Shown piece by piece: positions 41,211-49,795 of a DNA stretch of 49,795 nucleotides. Origin of the DNA: CAYGHG01 sp964349515. GTDB taxonomy: Bacteria; Oederibacteriota; PGYV01; CAYGHG01. Position 1 is the first letter of the stretch. Each line of letters begins with the position of its first letter. The DNA is taken from contig CAYGHG010000004.1 of NCBI GenBank assembly GCA_964349515.1, forward strand, positions 1-49,795, written 5' to 3'. Below the pieces are notes generated by a model. That model ran no database searches, was not told where the DNA came from, and saw nothing but the letters and a program-made list of their open reading frames with translations. A program made the translations under genes and the position numbers.

Positions 41211-42925
41211 TCAGCGCCCTTCAGCCCGTTTATTTTCTCCTTAAGTTCCTGCTTCCTTTCCGCCTTCTCGTGATTAAGCGCCTTTTCAAGATACGACAGC
41301 GCCTTGCCCCTGTCGCCGAGCTTTGCGTATGCGTCGGCGATATGCTCGTAAATTACAGGGTCGCCCCTCCCGGTCTTTTTCTCAACATATTTATCCGCAA
41401 TCAGCAGTTTTTCAAGCGCCTCAGGGTACATGCCCTTCATATAAAAAACCCATCCGAGCGAATCTATGTAATACCCGTTTTCTGCGTCAAACTCCAGAGC
41501 CTTTTCGATCAGTTTCTGTGCCTCGTCAAGTTTTCTGTTCTGCTCGGCGTAAGTGTAACCGACGTAATTGTATGCCTCTGCATTTTTCGGGTCTTTTGTT
41601 ATAACCTTTTCAAATACAGATAGCGCATTATCGGTATCTTTCAGCCTGTCGTATATATAACCGAGGTTTACAAGCGCCCTGACTGAATCAGGAAACTTTT
41701 CAAGCGCTTTCAAATAGATAGCCCTTGCCTCTTCGTAGCGCCCCGCGTCGGAGAGCGAGGCCGCGGTCAGCAGGTGGTACTCCTCTATGCCCGAATTTTC
41801 TTCAAGCTTTTCAAGAAAAAGTTTTACTGCCTCTTCTATTCTCCCCTGTTCGCCGTATATATACCCTATATGATAATAGGCGTTAATGGGGTTTTCAGCC
41901 CTGCGCGCCACTTCAAAAAACTTTTCAAGCGCCTTGTCATACCTTTTAAGTTCTTCCAGGCAAAGCGCCGCATAATAAGTATTTACGATAAAATCATTCA
42001 TTCTCTGCCCCACACTTTCAAACCGCAAAAGCGCGCCTTCATAATCCTTCATCTTAAAAAGGATAAGCCCGAGCGAGTGCTCTATTTCGGCATTATGAGG
42101 CTCAATTTTTAGAATTTCCTCGTAAACAGCCGCAGATTTTGAGAGGTTCTGCTGCCTGTAATATATGTCCGCAACCGACTTCAGTGCGGAAGTATCAAGC
42201 GGGGTTCTTTTCAGCAGTGCCCTGTAGGCAGAAACCGCCTTATCGTCCTCCCCTTTTATCTCATGTACACCGGCAATTGAGTTATAGGCCTTAGTGTAAT
42301 CGGGGTCTGTTTCCAGCGCCTTTTCAAAATATACAAGGCTCTCGTCATACTGTTCTTCAGAGGCAAAGATGAGGCCTATGTTATAGTACGCAGCAGCGCT
42401 GTCCGGGGACAATGCCGTGTTTTTTTCAAACCATCCCCTCGCTTCTTCATTTTTTCCGTTCTTGTGGGCTATGACGCCGAGGTAAAAATATGGTTCGCTG
42501 AGCAGCGGGTCAATTTTAATCAGCCTTTCGTAAATTTCCTTTGCCTCAACGTATCTGTCACGCTCAATCATCAGCCTTCCCGCCATCATAAGTATATCCT
42601 CGTTAAAAGGGTCCCTGTCCAAGCCTTCTTCAATATATGCAGCCGCCTGCTGTGCGTTTCCCCTAAGCGTGCTCAAATAGGCGAGTTCCCTGAATACCGG
42701 GCCCGGCTCATAAGAATACTTCGCGCTTATTCTCATATACTCTTCTGCAGAGCCGTACTCGCCGGACATTTGTGCCAGGTATCCTATTGAGAAATACAGG
42801 TATGAAACCGCCTGCTGATAAGGGTTTACAACGGGCGCGGCGTAATCACGCCGCGCGGGAACAGTGGCGCAGGAGGAAATCAGAAAAGCGATTATAAGCG
42901 ATGATAAAATTAAGCGGATTTTCAT
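41207..42925 (-). CDS. TPR-repeat lipoprotein
   Basis: 572 aa from the ATG at 42925 (MKIRLILSSLIIAFLISSC), with GAAGAG upstream; a TTG 15 nt earlier is also possible. Lipobox ISSC near residue 19 implies an envelope lipoprotein. The rest is about 14 TPR units (for example YEEARAIYLKALEKFPDS and NALSVFEKVITKDPKN), so it is a protein-interaction scaffold. The partner is unknown. It begins one base after the stop of the cNMP-binding gene and overlaps ispE by 4 bp. Confidence 0.9.
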   Translation of the reverse strand: MKIRLILSSLIIAFLISSCATVPARRDYAAPVVNPYQQAVSYLYFSIGYLAQMSGEYGSAEEYMRISAKYSYEPGPVFRELAYLSTLRGNAQQAAAYIEEGLDRDPFNEDILMMAGRLMIERDRYVEAKEIYERLIKIDPLLSEPYFYLGVIAHKNGKNEEARGWFEKNTALSPDSAAAYYNIGLIFASEEQYDESLVYFEKALETDPDYTKAYNSIAGVHEIKGEDDKAVSAYRALLKRTPLDTSALKSVADIYYRQQNLSKSAAVYEEILKIEPHNAEIEHSLGLILFKMKDYEGALLRFESVGQRMNDFIVNTYYAALCLEELKRYDKALEKFFEVARRAENPINAYYHIGYIYGEQGRIEEAVKLFLEKLEENSGIEEYHLLTAASLSDAGRYEEARAIYLKALEKFPDSVRALVNLGYIYDRLKDTDNALSVFEKVITKDPKNAEAYNYVGYTYAEQNRKLDEAQKLIEKALEFDAENGYYIDSLGWVFYMKGMYPEALEKLLIADKYVEKKTGRGDPVIYEHIADAYAKLGDRGKALSYLEKALNHEKAERKQELKEKINGLKGAE

Positions 42926-42926
42926 C

Positions 42927-43376
42927 TTATTTCTCTTCAAACTTTTTATCGGTAATTCTGAGCCTTTTATTTATTATTTTAAGAAGTTCCATCAGAATTT
43001 TAGCCGCTATTTTAGGGTCGGAATCAAGTATTTCATTGAAACTCTTTCTGGTAATAACGACAAGCCTTGAATCAGAGTTGGTCTTGCCTGATGCCGTCCT
43101 CGGCGCCGAGTCAATAAGGGACATCTCCCCCGCTATTTCTCCGGGCTTAATCTCGGCAATAACAGCGTCCCCTTCTTTTGTTTTCTTTATTATGTCAACC
43201 CCGCCATCCACCACGATATACAAGACTTCTCCGGCCATTCCTTCAACAAACAGAGTTGAACCTTTTTTATATGGTTTCTCAAAAACACGCTTTGATATGA
43301 TATCCAGCTCTTCGTCAGTCATACCGTCAAAGAGTTTAATGGATTTTAAGACCTCATAAGCAACCTGTTCAGCCAC
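42927..43376 (-). CDS. Stand-alone cyclic-nucleotide-binding domain protein
   Basis: 149 aa single cNMP-binding (CRP-type) beta-roll with phosphate-binding-cassette-like GEIAGEMSLIDSAPRTAS. There is no helix-turn-helix after it, only an amphipathic helix (AAKILMELLKIINKRLRIT), so it is not itself a transcription factor. GTG start at 43376 behind GAGGTG. First gene of the cNMP-TPR-ispE-spoVG operon. The ligand could be cAMP, c-di-nucleotides or none. Confidence 0.9.
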   Translation of the reverse strand: MAEQVAYEVLKSIKLFDGMTDEELDIISKRVFEKPYKKGSTLFVEGMAGEVLYIVVDGGVDIIKKTKEGDAVIAEIKPGEIAGEMSLIDSAPRTASGKTNSDSRLVVITRKSFNEILDSDPKIAAKILMELLKIINKRLRITDKKFEEK

Positions 43377-43451
43377 AAAGCACCTCGGGAATACAGTTTA
43401 CGGTTTTGCGTTTTTTATAACTCAAAACCCGGAACACAAAACCTAAAACAA

Positions 43452-43613
43452 TCCTAATCCCGCTCCGGATAATATTATTAATATTCCGTCGGGGATAATC
43501 ATCCGTAGCGCTCAAAAATACTTCGCGCACGTCCTAATCCCGCTCCGGATAATATTATTAATATTCCGTCGGGGATAATCATCCGTAGCGCTCAAAAATA
43601 CTTCGCGCACGTC
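43452..43613. repeat. Perfect 80-bp tandem duplication with internal dyads
   Basis: The 80 bp at 43454-43533 are repeated exactly at 43534-43613. Each unit contains a nested inverted repeat: CCCG outside, then CGGATAATATT and AATATTCCG around ATTA, closing with CGGG. A short GGATAATCATCC hairpin follows. It ends 3 bp before the stop codon of the MBL gene, so it forms its 3' region and may be a duplicated terminator or processing signal. Confidence 0.93.
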
Positions 43614-43616
43614 TGA

Positions 43617-44432
43617 TTAAATCTCGACTTCCCAGCCTTCCTGAACCGCGTAGCATTTGTCCCATTTGGCCTGGGCTATTCTTTGAATCTCGTCTATCGC
43701 GTCGTCGTTATGTTCCGGGGCGTGATGACACAGATGCAGTTCCTTGGCGCCTGCGAGCTGCGCCACTTTTATGCCTTCCTCATATGTTGAGTGGCCCCAG
43801 CCGACGTATTTCGGGTATTCTTCAGGGGTGAAATGCGCATCATAATAAATGATATCCGCGTCCTTACAGAAATTTATAAGCCTGTTGTCAGGCACCGAAT
43901 AGTGCTCTATGTCTGTTGCGAATACAAACGAGCCGCTCTTTGTCTGGACACGCGGGACAAGCATTCCAGCGGGATGGTTTATTTTTGCAAAAGTAAGCTT
44001 AAAAGGCCCGATGTTTACTTCATCCGATTCCTTTATCTCGTTAAAATTAATTTTGGAAGCCATCCCGGAAAGTTCTACGGGGTGATTTATGTACTGAAGC
44101 TGTGTTTTTAATACATCAAGCACGGTTTTATTGTATTTAGTCTCGCCGTATATGGAAAGCTCATTTCCCTTTATGTAAGCTTCCGGAAAAAACGGAAATC
44201 CCTGTATGTGGTCCCAGTGGTAGTGTGAAAGAAAAAGATTTAGTTTGTGGCCTACAGGCCCCTTTTCCATGAGAAGCTGCCTTCCAAAATTTCTTATTCC
44301 GGTGCCTGCGTCAAGTATCAGCGTTGTGTTTGCCTCTTCAATTACAACACACGTGGTGTTTCCGCCGTATTTCAAATAATCCTTGCCCGCTACCGGTATA
44401 GATCCCCTCACTCCGTAGTATTTAATTTTCAT
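43617..44432 (-). CDS. MBL-fold metallo-hydrolase
   Basis: 271 aa metallo-beta-lactamase fold. Opening MKIKYYGVRGSIPV, DAGTGIRNFG, metal-binding HYHWDH (70-75), DIEHYS and a distal HHAPEH. It resembles the class of MBL hydrolases related to cyclic-nucleotide phosphodiesterases and PqqB. The substrate cannot be assigned. GGAGG precedes the ATG; recG ends 65 bp upstream. Confidence 0.88.
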   Translation of the reverse strand: MKIKYYGVRGSIPVAGKDYLKYGGNTTCVVIEEANTTLILDAGTGIRNFGRQLLMEKGPVGHKLNLFLSHYHWDHIQGFPFFPEAYIKGNELSIYGETKYNKTVLDVLKTQLQYINHPVELSGMASKINFNEIKESDEVNIGPFKLTFAKINHPAGMLVPRVQTKSGSFVFATDIEHYSVPDNRLINFCKDADIIYYDAHFTPEEYPKYVGWGHSTYEEGIKVAQLAGAKELHLCHHAPEHNDDAIDEIQRIAQAKWDKCYAVQEGWEVEI

Positions 44433-44497
44433 AAAACCTCCGTTGCGGAAAATGAAAAGCCAGTTCTTTTAATGCCTTTCGTTTCTCTTTCGTTGAA

Positions 44498-46570
44498 TCA
44501 GCCGACGTCTGCGAGGTTTATATTATTTCCATATTTCTGTTTCATTATACTAAAAAGTGCCTTTTTTTGTAAGTGATTTATATCACTTTTATTGACAAAT
44601 GTCTCCGCAGCGGCCCCCGCCTCTTCCAGCGCCCCGCGGTCCCTTAAAATATCGGCTATTTTAAACTCAGGCAGGCCGTGCTGCCTGGTGCCAAGAAACT
44701 CCCCCGGGCCCCTGATAGCAAGGTCCTCCTCGCTTATTTTGAACCCGTCTGTTGTGCTTACCATTACATTGAGCCTTTTAAAACCCTCTTCTGTGTTGGG
44801 ATCGCCTATCAAGATGCAGTAAGACTGCGCCGCGCCGCGCCCCACCCTCCCCCTCAGCTGATGCAGCTGGGAAAGCCCAAAGCGCTCGGCATGCTCCACA
44901 ACCATTACCGTGGCATTCGGCACATCTATCCCGACTTCTATCACAGTAGTTGCCACAAGTATCTTTACTTCCCCTGATTTAAATCCGGCCATGACAGCCT
45001 CTTTTTCATCCTTTTTCATCTGCCCGTGTATCAGCGCCGTTTTTACCGCAGGAAACCTCTGCGACCATTCCTTTTCCATCTGCACCGCTGATTTAAGAGG
45101 TATTTTTTCCGACTCGTCAACAAGCGGGTAAACAGCGTAAATCTGTGCGCCTTCGGTTATGCGCGCGGACAGAAAGCCCATTATCTTGTTTTTTTCATAT
45201 CTGCTGAAAAGCATTGTTTTTATTGATTTCCTGCCGGGCGGCATCTCATCAATAACAGAGAGGTCCGTGTCACCGTAAACAGTCAGTGTCAGAGTCCTGG
45301 GTATGGGCGTGGCCGTCATTATCAGCGAATGTGGTTTTATCCCCGCTTTGCCGGCCAGCGCGGCCCTTTGCATAACTCCGAACCTGTGCTGTTCGTCTAT
45401 AACCGCAAGCCCGAGGCTTTTGAATTCCACGCCTTCCTGTATTATTGCGTGGGTGCCTGTTAATATGTCTATTTCGCCCGTTTTCAGGGCCTCCAAAAGC
45501 TGCGCCCTTTCTTTCTTTTTCATTGCGCCTGTTATAAGTTCTGCACGAATTCCCGCAGGCCCTGCCAGTTTGGATATCGTATTCATATGCTGCCGCGCCA
45601 GTATCTCCGTAGGAGCCATTATTGCGGACTGAAAACCTGAGTCCTTTGCCATAGCGCAAGCGAGAAATGCCGCAACAGTTTTCCCCGAGCCCACATCACC
45701 CTGCAGGAGCCTGTTCATGGGCCTGCCGGAGGAGACGTCTTCGCAGATTTCAGACAAAACACGTTCCTGGGCGCCGGTAAGCTTAAAAGGCAGGGCTGCG
45801 AGAGCCTTCTGATAACAGCCGCCTTTATTTAAGACAACCCCTTTTTCCTCCCTTATTTTTCTGCGGGTAAACTCAAAAGCAAGTTTCAGAAAGAAAAAAT
45901 CCTCAAATATAAAACGCCTTTTCGCCCTCTCCAGCGAGGCAAAATCCTCCGGATAGTGTATGTTCATCAGGGCTTCTTTTATAGGGCTTAAAGAATGAGC
46001 CGAAAGCACCTCTTCCGGCAGGGGTTCTGCAATCAAACTGATAACAGAATCAATACCGGCTTTTATTATTTTTCTAAACTGCTTCTGGGAAAGGTTTTCC
46101 GTAAGAGGGTAAATCGGCACAATCCTGTTCACATTCAGCGTTTCAGTTTTGTCCTCACCTGAAACCTGTATTACCTCATACTCCGGCACCGGCATCTGAA
46201 AATTCCCCCTGTACGCTTCCACTTTGCCGTACATGATAACACTATCTCCTTTATTGAAAACTTTTTCCATGTAGGGCTGGTTATACCACACCGCACTCAC
46301 AAACCCGCTCTCGTCGCGCAGCACTACAGTTGTAATTTTAAGCCTCGGCCTTATCTGCCTTGTTTCTTTTGCCCAGACAGTGCCTTTGACCGCAGCTTTC
46401 TGCCCGGGTATCAGTTTCTTCATGGGGGTTATCGTCGAGCGGTCAATCCACATGCGCGGGAAATAATATATGAGTGAATAAAGGTCTGTTATTCCGAGTT
46501 TTTGAAGAACTTTCGCCCTTTCAGGCCCCACTCCCTTTACGTACTGTATCTCTCCCGAAAGTTCCTGCAT
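44498..46570 (-). CDS. recG: ATP-dependent DNA helicase RecG
   Basis: 690 aa, normal length. N-terminal wedge/OB domain (GVGPERAKVLQKLGI, PRMWIDRS), Walker A GDVGSGKT (291-298), DEQH box (392-395), MTATPIPRTL, and the C-terminal motifs VIEVGIDVPNAT, QLRGRVGRG. It remodels stalled forks and recombination intermediates. It starts 2 bp after the lptD stop. Confidence 0.97.
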   Translation of the reverse strand: MQELSGEIQYVKGVGPERAKVLQKLGITDLYSLIYYFPRMWIDRSTITPMKKLIPGQKAAVKGTVWAKETRQIRPRLKITTVVLRDESGFVSAVWYNQPYMEKVFNKGDSVIMYGKVEAYRGNFQMPVPEYEVIQVSGEDKTETLNVNRIVPIYPLTENLSQKQFRKIIKAGIDSVISLIAEPLPEEVLSAHSLSPIKEALMNIHYPEDFASLERAKRRFIFEDFFFLKLAFEFTRRKIREEKGVVLNKGGCYQKALAALPFKLTGAQERVLSEICEDVSSGRPMNRLLQGDVGSGKTVAAFLACAMAKDSGFQSAIMAPTEILARQHMNTISKLAGPAGIRAELITGAMKKKERAQLLEALKTGEIDILTGTHAIIQEGVEFKSLGLAVIDEQHRFGVMQRAALAGKAGIKPHSLIMTATPIPRTLTLTVYGDTDLSVIDEMPPGRKSIKTMLFSRYEKNKIMGFLSARITEGAQIYAVYPLVDESEKIPLKSAVQMEKEWSQRFPAVKTALIHGQMKKDEKEAVMAGFKSGEVKILVATTVIEVGIDVPNATVMVVEHAERFGLSQLHQLRGRVGRGAAQSYCILIGDPNTEEGFKRLNVMVSTTDGFKISEEDLAIRGPGEFLGTRQHGLPEFKIADILRDRGALEEAGAAAETFVNKSDINHLQKKALFSIMKQKYGNNINLADVG

Positions 46571-46572
46571 AT

Positions 46573-48726
46573 TCAGATTCCTATCATCTCGCGGTAGTTT
46601 GGTATTGCGGTAACCGGCTTGTCAAACCTCGCGCCGGGTATGTCCCTGATAAACAGCGAGAAATTGACCGTCTCTGCCCCGTCATATCTTTTTATCCACG
46701 AAAAATCAACGCTCCAGCAGTGAACCCGCCAGGAAACCGTGTAAGACTGCGTTGTCACATACTTTTCTATCAGGTCATACTCCCTGCTGAAAAAGAAATC
46801 AAGATCCCTGCCAGCCGGCACCCTTATGCTTGTGGCAAAACGCATTGAATCAGGCTGAGCAGCCTGCAGGCTTCCGGCGTAATCTATCGTATTGTTGATA
46901 TAATTCGTTGTTGCGGCCACACTCCAGAGTTTGACAGGCGCAGGATCCTCAAGCCTGAACGACATTGAAATATTCTTGACTCTGTTGGCAATAATGCTGT
47001 AAGTTGAATTAGCGGAAAAATAATACATCCCCGTGCCGAATGCGCCGCTCATAGAAACAGGCGAAAACCTGTTTAAATCAGATGTAGTGGGCATATCCGA
47101 AGGTTTTGTCAGCATATTATAGGAAGTCCCAATATTCATACTCAGCCCGAATACAGCCGCGGACAGATTCATATTCAGTGAATTCGAGGTAATTCCGTCG
47201 CTGCCCTCATCCCTGTAATTCAGCCTCTGTGAAAAAGAATGCGAGGCAGAACCCCTTAACATCCCGCCGGGCACAATGTCAAAAGAAAGCGATTCAGATG
47301 TATTTATGTTGTTTATGAACCTTGAATCCCGGTCATCCGCCTCATAATCCGAGTAGGCGCTATTCAGCCCTGCATTTGCCGACAGCGAAGCGTTAAGAAA
47401 CCTGATACCCCCAAGAGTAAGCCTCGGCGTAAAAGAACCTGTCTGGCTGTAGCCCAGAGAGGAGGTATCGGCTGTATAATTTCTCACAAAGCTTAGCCCG
47501 TGGTTGTAGTAGATATTGGGCAGGATATTGACCGAAGGCAGCGAGTAAGAAAAATTCGGCAGAGTCCGTGCCGTTGTTTCATACTTTGCCGTTAAAGTAT
47601 TTATCTCTTCCGTATCCGACACCGAAAGCGATATTGAGTGGCCGTTTATCACAGCGTTGTAATAGGCGTCATACTTCTGCCTGAATACGTCTTTTATCTC
47701 TGTCACAATATCCCTGCCAAGTCCCACATCACTGAAAGAATATATGCTTAGGCCCGCCCTGTTAGAGGCGTCAAACGTCTGATTATGGGATGCGTTGACC
47801 TCCCACCTGTGCGGAGCTTCGCCTGCTGCGTCTTTTATCTTATCATACTGGTAAAACCCTTTTATGAAGCCCTTTGAATCCTTATCAAAAGCATAATCAT
47901 AATCCACCCGCACCCTGCTGCCCCTGCGCTCCATATAGTCATAACCCAGCGACAGCCTGTTTTCCGAATTGAAAAAATGGTTATAAGTCAGATATACGTA
48001 CCAGCCGTCAAAATCATTATGCCCGGGTTTTATGTCAAAAGGCGGCCTGTCTGCGTTTATGGGCTGCGTGTAATACGGCCAGTAAAGCACTGGTATAGCG
48101 CCGATGTACACTACAGCGTTAAAGACTTCCACCCTGTCATTCACGTAAAAATTAATGGCTGAAGCCGTAATCCTGTAATGTGGTTTTTCCATATCACACG
48201 TGGTTATTACCGCGTCAGTCAGGCTGTGTTTTTTTTCAGAACTGTCTATCAGGGAGCAGGAGCCGCGCCACGGGGCCGAAGAGATGTCTGCGTTCACGCA
48301 CTTTGCGGTTTTTGAATTTGTGTTGTATTCCAGGCTGTCTGTGTATATTCTCGACTCGTTTTGAATGGCAAGCACATTTCCCCGTGCGTAAATATCCCCT
48401 GTTTTTGTGTTGATATAAATATCATCCGCAAAAATGACCGCATCATCGTGGCGCAGTATGACGTTTTCTTTGGCACGGATTTCACCGTGCCCTTCAAGAT
48501 ACGAGAGCGTGTCAGCGGTTATATATATAGGAAGTGTGGTGTTGGCGGCCGCGTCGGCGGTGCGTTTTACGGCTTGCCCGCCGGCCGAATTGCTTGTAAC
48601 AGGCATTTCTCTTTTCTGCTCTTCATTAGCGGCCGGCCCGCAGTACGAGGCAGCGCAGAACAGCAAAAAGAACAGAGCAAAAAAACAAAGCCTGCGGGGT
48701 ACACCCCGCAGGCTTTGTTTTTTCAT
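46573..48726 (-). CDS. lptD: LptD-like outer-membrane LPS assembly protein
   Basis: 717 aa. Signal peptide MKKQSLRGVPRRLCFFALFF and onwards, then an OstA/LptA-like periplasmic domain (ADTLSYLEGHGEIRAKENVI, then DIYINTKTGDIYARGNVL) and a long beta-barrel with the LptD pattern VYIGAIPVLYWPYYTQPIN and repeated aromatic strand motifs. It inserts LPS into the outer leaflet, so it supports a diderm envelope. The ATG at 48726 lies 4 bp after the ugpC stop, with no strong ribosome site, and its first codons overlap a strong intrinsic terminator (48683-48720). Without that start there would be no signal peptide. Short for LptD, but within the range of deep-branching lineages. Confidence 0.85.
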   Translation of the reverse strand: MKKQSLRGVPRRLCFFALFFLLFCAASYCGPAANEEQKREMPVTSNSAGGQAVKRTADAAANTTLPIYITADTLSYLEGHGEIRAKENVILRHDDAVIFADDIYINTKTGDIYARGNVLAIQNESRIYTDSLEYNTNSKTAKCVNADISSAPWRGSCSLIDSSEKKHSLTDAVITTCDMEKPHYRITASAINFYVNDRVEVFNAVVYIGAIPVLYWPYYTQPINADRPPFDIKPGHNDFDGWYVYLTYNHFFNSENRLSLGYDYMERRGSRVRVDYDYAFDKDSKGFIKGFYQYDKIKDAAGEAPHRWEVNASHNQTFDASNRAGLSIYSFSDVGLGRDIVTEIKDVFRQKYDAYYNAVINGHSISLSVSDTEEINTLTAKYETTARTLPNFSYSLPSVNILPNIYYNHGLSFVRNYTADTSSLGYSQTGSFTPRLTLGGIRFLNASLSANAGLNSAYSDYEADDRDSRFINNINTSESLSFDIVPGGMLRGSASHSFSQRLNYRDEGSDGITSNSLNMNLSAAVFGLSMNIGTSYNMLTKPSDMPTTSDLNRFSPVSMSGAFGTGMYYFSANSTYSIIANRVKNISMSFRLEDPAPVKLWSVAATTNYINNTIDYAGSLQAAQPDSMRFATSIRVPAGRDLDFFFSREYDLIEKYVTTQSYTVSWRVHCWSVDFSWIKRYDGAETVNFSLFIRDIPGARFDKPVTAIPNYREMIGI
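48683..48720 (-). terminator. Strong intrinsic terminator inside the lptD signal-peptide codons
   Basis: AAACAAAGCCTGCGGGG (48683-48699) and CCCCGCAGGCTTTGTTT (48704-48720) form a perfect 17-bp stem with a 4-nt loop. On the minus strand the second arm continues into a run of seven Us. It ends ugpC transcripts, yet lies entirely inside lptD. Confidence 0.9.
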
Positions 48727-48730
48727 TCTC

Positions 48731-49795
48731 TTATATAATGGCGTCTTCTGTTTTGGAGTCAAAGAAGTGCGCCTTGTTCATATCAAACACCAGCTCTATG
48801 TCCTGGTTTACTTCAACTCCCGCGTCAGTATCCATCTTTGCTATAAACGGGGTCTTTCCCGTCGTCAGATATACGTAGTTCTCGCTTCCCAGCTGCTCTA
48901 CCACCTCAACTGTCGCGTTCAAAGTAGAGTCAGCACTCGCGTTAGGCGCATACACTTTGTCATATATATCTTCAGGCCTTATTCCCATCACTATTTCGTT
49001 TCCGGCCTGGCCTTTGAGCTTATCTGCAAACGCGTCAGGCACGCGCACTTCAAAGTTTTCCTCGTTAAAGTACAGCCCGCCCTTTTTCTCTTCTATTGTC
49101 CCCTCTATGAAATTCATCGCCGGGCTCCCTATGAACCCCGCCACAAATTTATTTCTCGGCTTGTCGTACAAAGACCTCGGCGCATCTATCTGCTGTACCT
49201 CGGACTTTTTCATTACCACTATCTTCTCGCCCATAGTCATTGCCTCTACCTGGTCGTGCGTAACGTATATCATCGTCGCCTGAAGCCTTGTATGCAGTTT
49301 CGAAAGCTCCGCCCTCATCTGAACCCTCAGCTTGGCGTCCAGGTTTGACAACGGCTCGTCAAACAGGAATACTTTCGGCTTTCTCACTATCGCGCGGCCT
49401 ACCGCCACCCTCTGCCTCTCTCCGCCGGAGAGTTCTTTGGGTTTTCTTTTCAGCAGCACCTGTATTGACAGTATGTCTGCGGCCTCGTCCACCCTCTGCT
49501 TTATCTCGGCTTTCGGATACTTGCGCAGCTTAAGCCCGAATGCCATATTTTCCTCTACCGTCATATGCGGGTACAGCGCATAGTTCTGGAACACCATCGC
49601 TATGTCGCGGTCTTTAGGCGGTATGTCGTTTACTACGTTGTCCCCTATAAAAATCTCTCCCTGCGTTACTTCTTCCAGCCCTGCCACCATACGCAGTGTG
49701 GTCGTCTTTCCGCAGCCAGAGGGCCCTACGAGTATCAGAAATTCCTTGTCCTCGCAGACTATATTCGCGTCCCTTACCGCCACTATGTTGCCGTA
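48731..49795 (-). CDS. ugpC: Sugar ABC transporter ATP-binding protein (UgpC/MsmK type), 5' end outside window
   Basis: 354 codons visible; the frame stays open to the right edge (YGNIVAVRDANIVCEDKEF), so only about 10-15 residues are missing. Walker A GPSGCGKTT, Q-loop FQNYALYPHM, signature ELSGGERQRVAVGRAI, Walker B VFLFDEPLSNLDAKL, H-loop YVTHDQVEA, then TOBE/regulatory domain (MGIRPEDI). MsmK/UgpC-type ATPases energise several oligosaccharide importers, fitting uptake of xylan and mannan breakdown products, but no permease lies in the window. TAA at 48731, followed at once by lptD. Confidence 0.93.
   Translation of the reverse strand, partial: YGNIVAVRDANIVCEDKEFLILVGPSGCGKTTTLRMVAGLEEVTQGEIFIGDNVVNDIPPKDRDIAMVFQNYALYPHMTVEENMAFGLKLRKYPKAEIKQRVDEAADILSIQVLLKRKPKELSGGERQRVAVGRAIVRKPKVFLFDEPLSNLDAKLRVQMRAELSKLHTRLQATMIYVTHDQVEAMTMGEKIVVMKKSEVQQIDAPRSLYDKPRNKFVAGFIGSPAMNFIEGTIEEKKGGLYFNEENFEVRVPDAFADKLKGQAGNEIVMGIRPEDIYDKVYAPNASADSTLNATVEVVEQLGSENYVYLTTGKTPFIAKMDTDAGVEVNQDIELVFDMNKAHFFDSKTEDAII

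Noticed and set aside
43452..43613. CRISPR or phage attachment repeat
   Set aside because: Two adjoining 80-bp copies with no spacer, integrase or tRNA target; a simple tandem duplication explains it.
48434..49348. 304-codon plus-strand frame opposite ugpC/lptD
   Set aside because: Antisense shadow; the similarity of part of it to the LptD leader comes from the palindromic terminator read on both strands.

Overview
The window is a dense, almost entirely minus-strand stretch of a diderm, anaerobic, plant-polysaccharide-degrading bacterium. An LptD-like protein, PorV-like outer-membrane proteins and lipoproteins indicate a diderm. An electron-bifurcating-type [FeFe] hydrogenase (HydABC) with a Rex regulator indicates a fermentative lifestyle. 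SpoVG, IspE (MEP pathway), long Thr/Pro linkers and FlgD/Por-type C-terminal tails on secreted proteins fit an uncultured candidate-phylum lineage, but the sequence alone does not fix the taxonomy. A run of 10 Ns (26499-26508) shows that this is a draft, scaffolded assembly.

Left part (1-30.2 kb): two paralogous polysaccharide loci. Each has, in transcription order, a secreted carbohydrate-binding protein with an FlgD-like tail, a PorV-like/TPR outer-membrane protein, a membrane sensor phosphatase (CACHE-like domain, HAMP, SpoIIE/PP2C), a STAS anti-anti-sigma-like protein, a LacI-type repressor, and then a huge secreted glycoside hydrolase with its own promoter. Locus A (16993 down to 1540) ends in a GH30-GH43-CBM6-GH10-CBM22-malectin-CBM3 xylan-degrading protein. 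Locus B (30186 down to 19578) carries an additional RsbW-like kinase and ends in a GH26-CBM6-CBM-CBM3 mannanase. Genes within each regulatory operon mostly overlap by a few bases. Both hydrolase promoters are near-consensus sigma-70 promoters (TTGACA-17-TATATT), each followed by a pair of palindromic operators, with a different operator sequence at each locus. Locus A also contains a DUF4143-type ATPase and a 125-bp fragment almost identical to the 3' end of the locus B lacI gene. A secreted lysozyme-fold protein lies between the loci, and mtgA lies at the far left.

Middle (30.4-38.5 kb): rex, then hydC-hydB-hydA, then a PAS-containing hydrogenase-like (HydS type) sensor and a SpoIIE-type phosphatase. 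This reads as one redox/H2 metabolism and signalling cluster.

Right part (38.6-49.8 kb): a 10-bp tandem repeat array, an MliC-like lipoprotein, tRNA-Gln, then a housekeeping operon (cNMP-binding protein, TPR lipoprotein, ispE, spoVG). Next come an 80-bp tandem duplication, an MBL-fold hydrolase, recG, lptD, and the 3' part of a UgpC/MsmK-type sugar ABC transporter ATPase that runs off the right edge.

The most unusual content is the duplicated partner-switching/PorV/LacI/hydrolase cassette. Its layout suggests that surface polysaccharide sensing, phosphatase-STAS signalling and repressor-controlled secretion of modular hydrolases are encoded as one unit that has been duplicated and re-specialised (xylan versus mannan).
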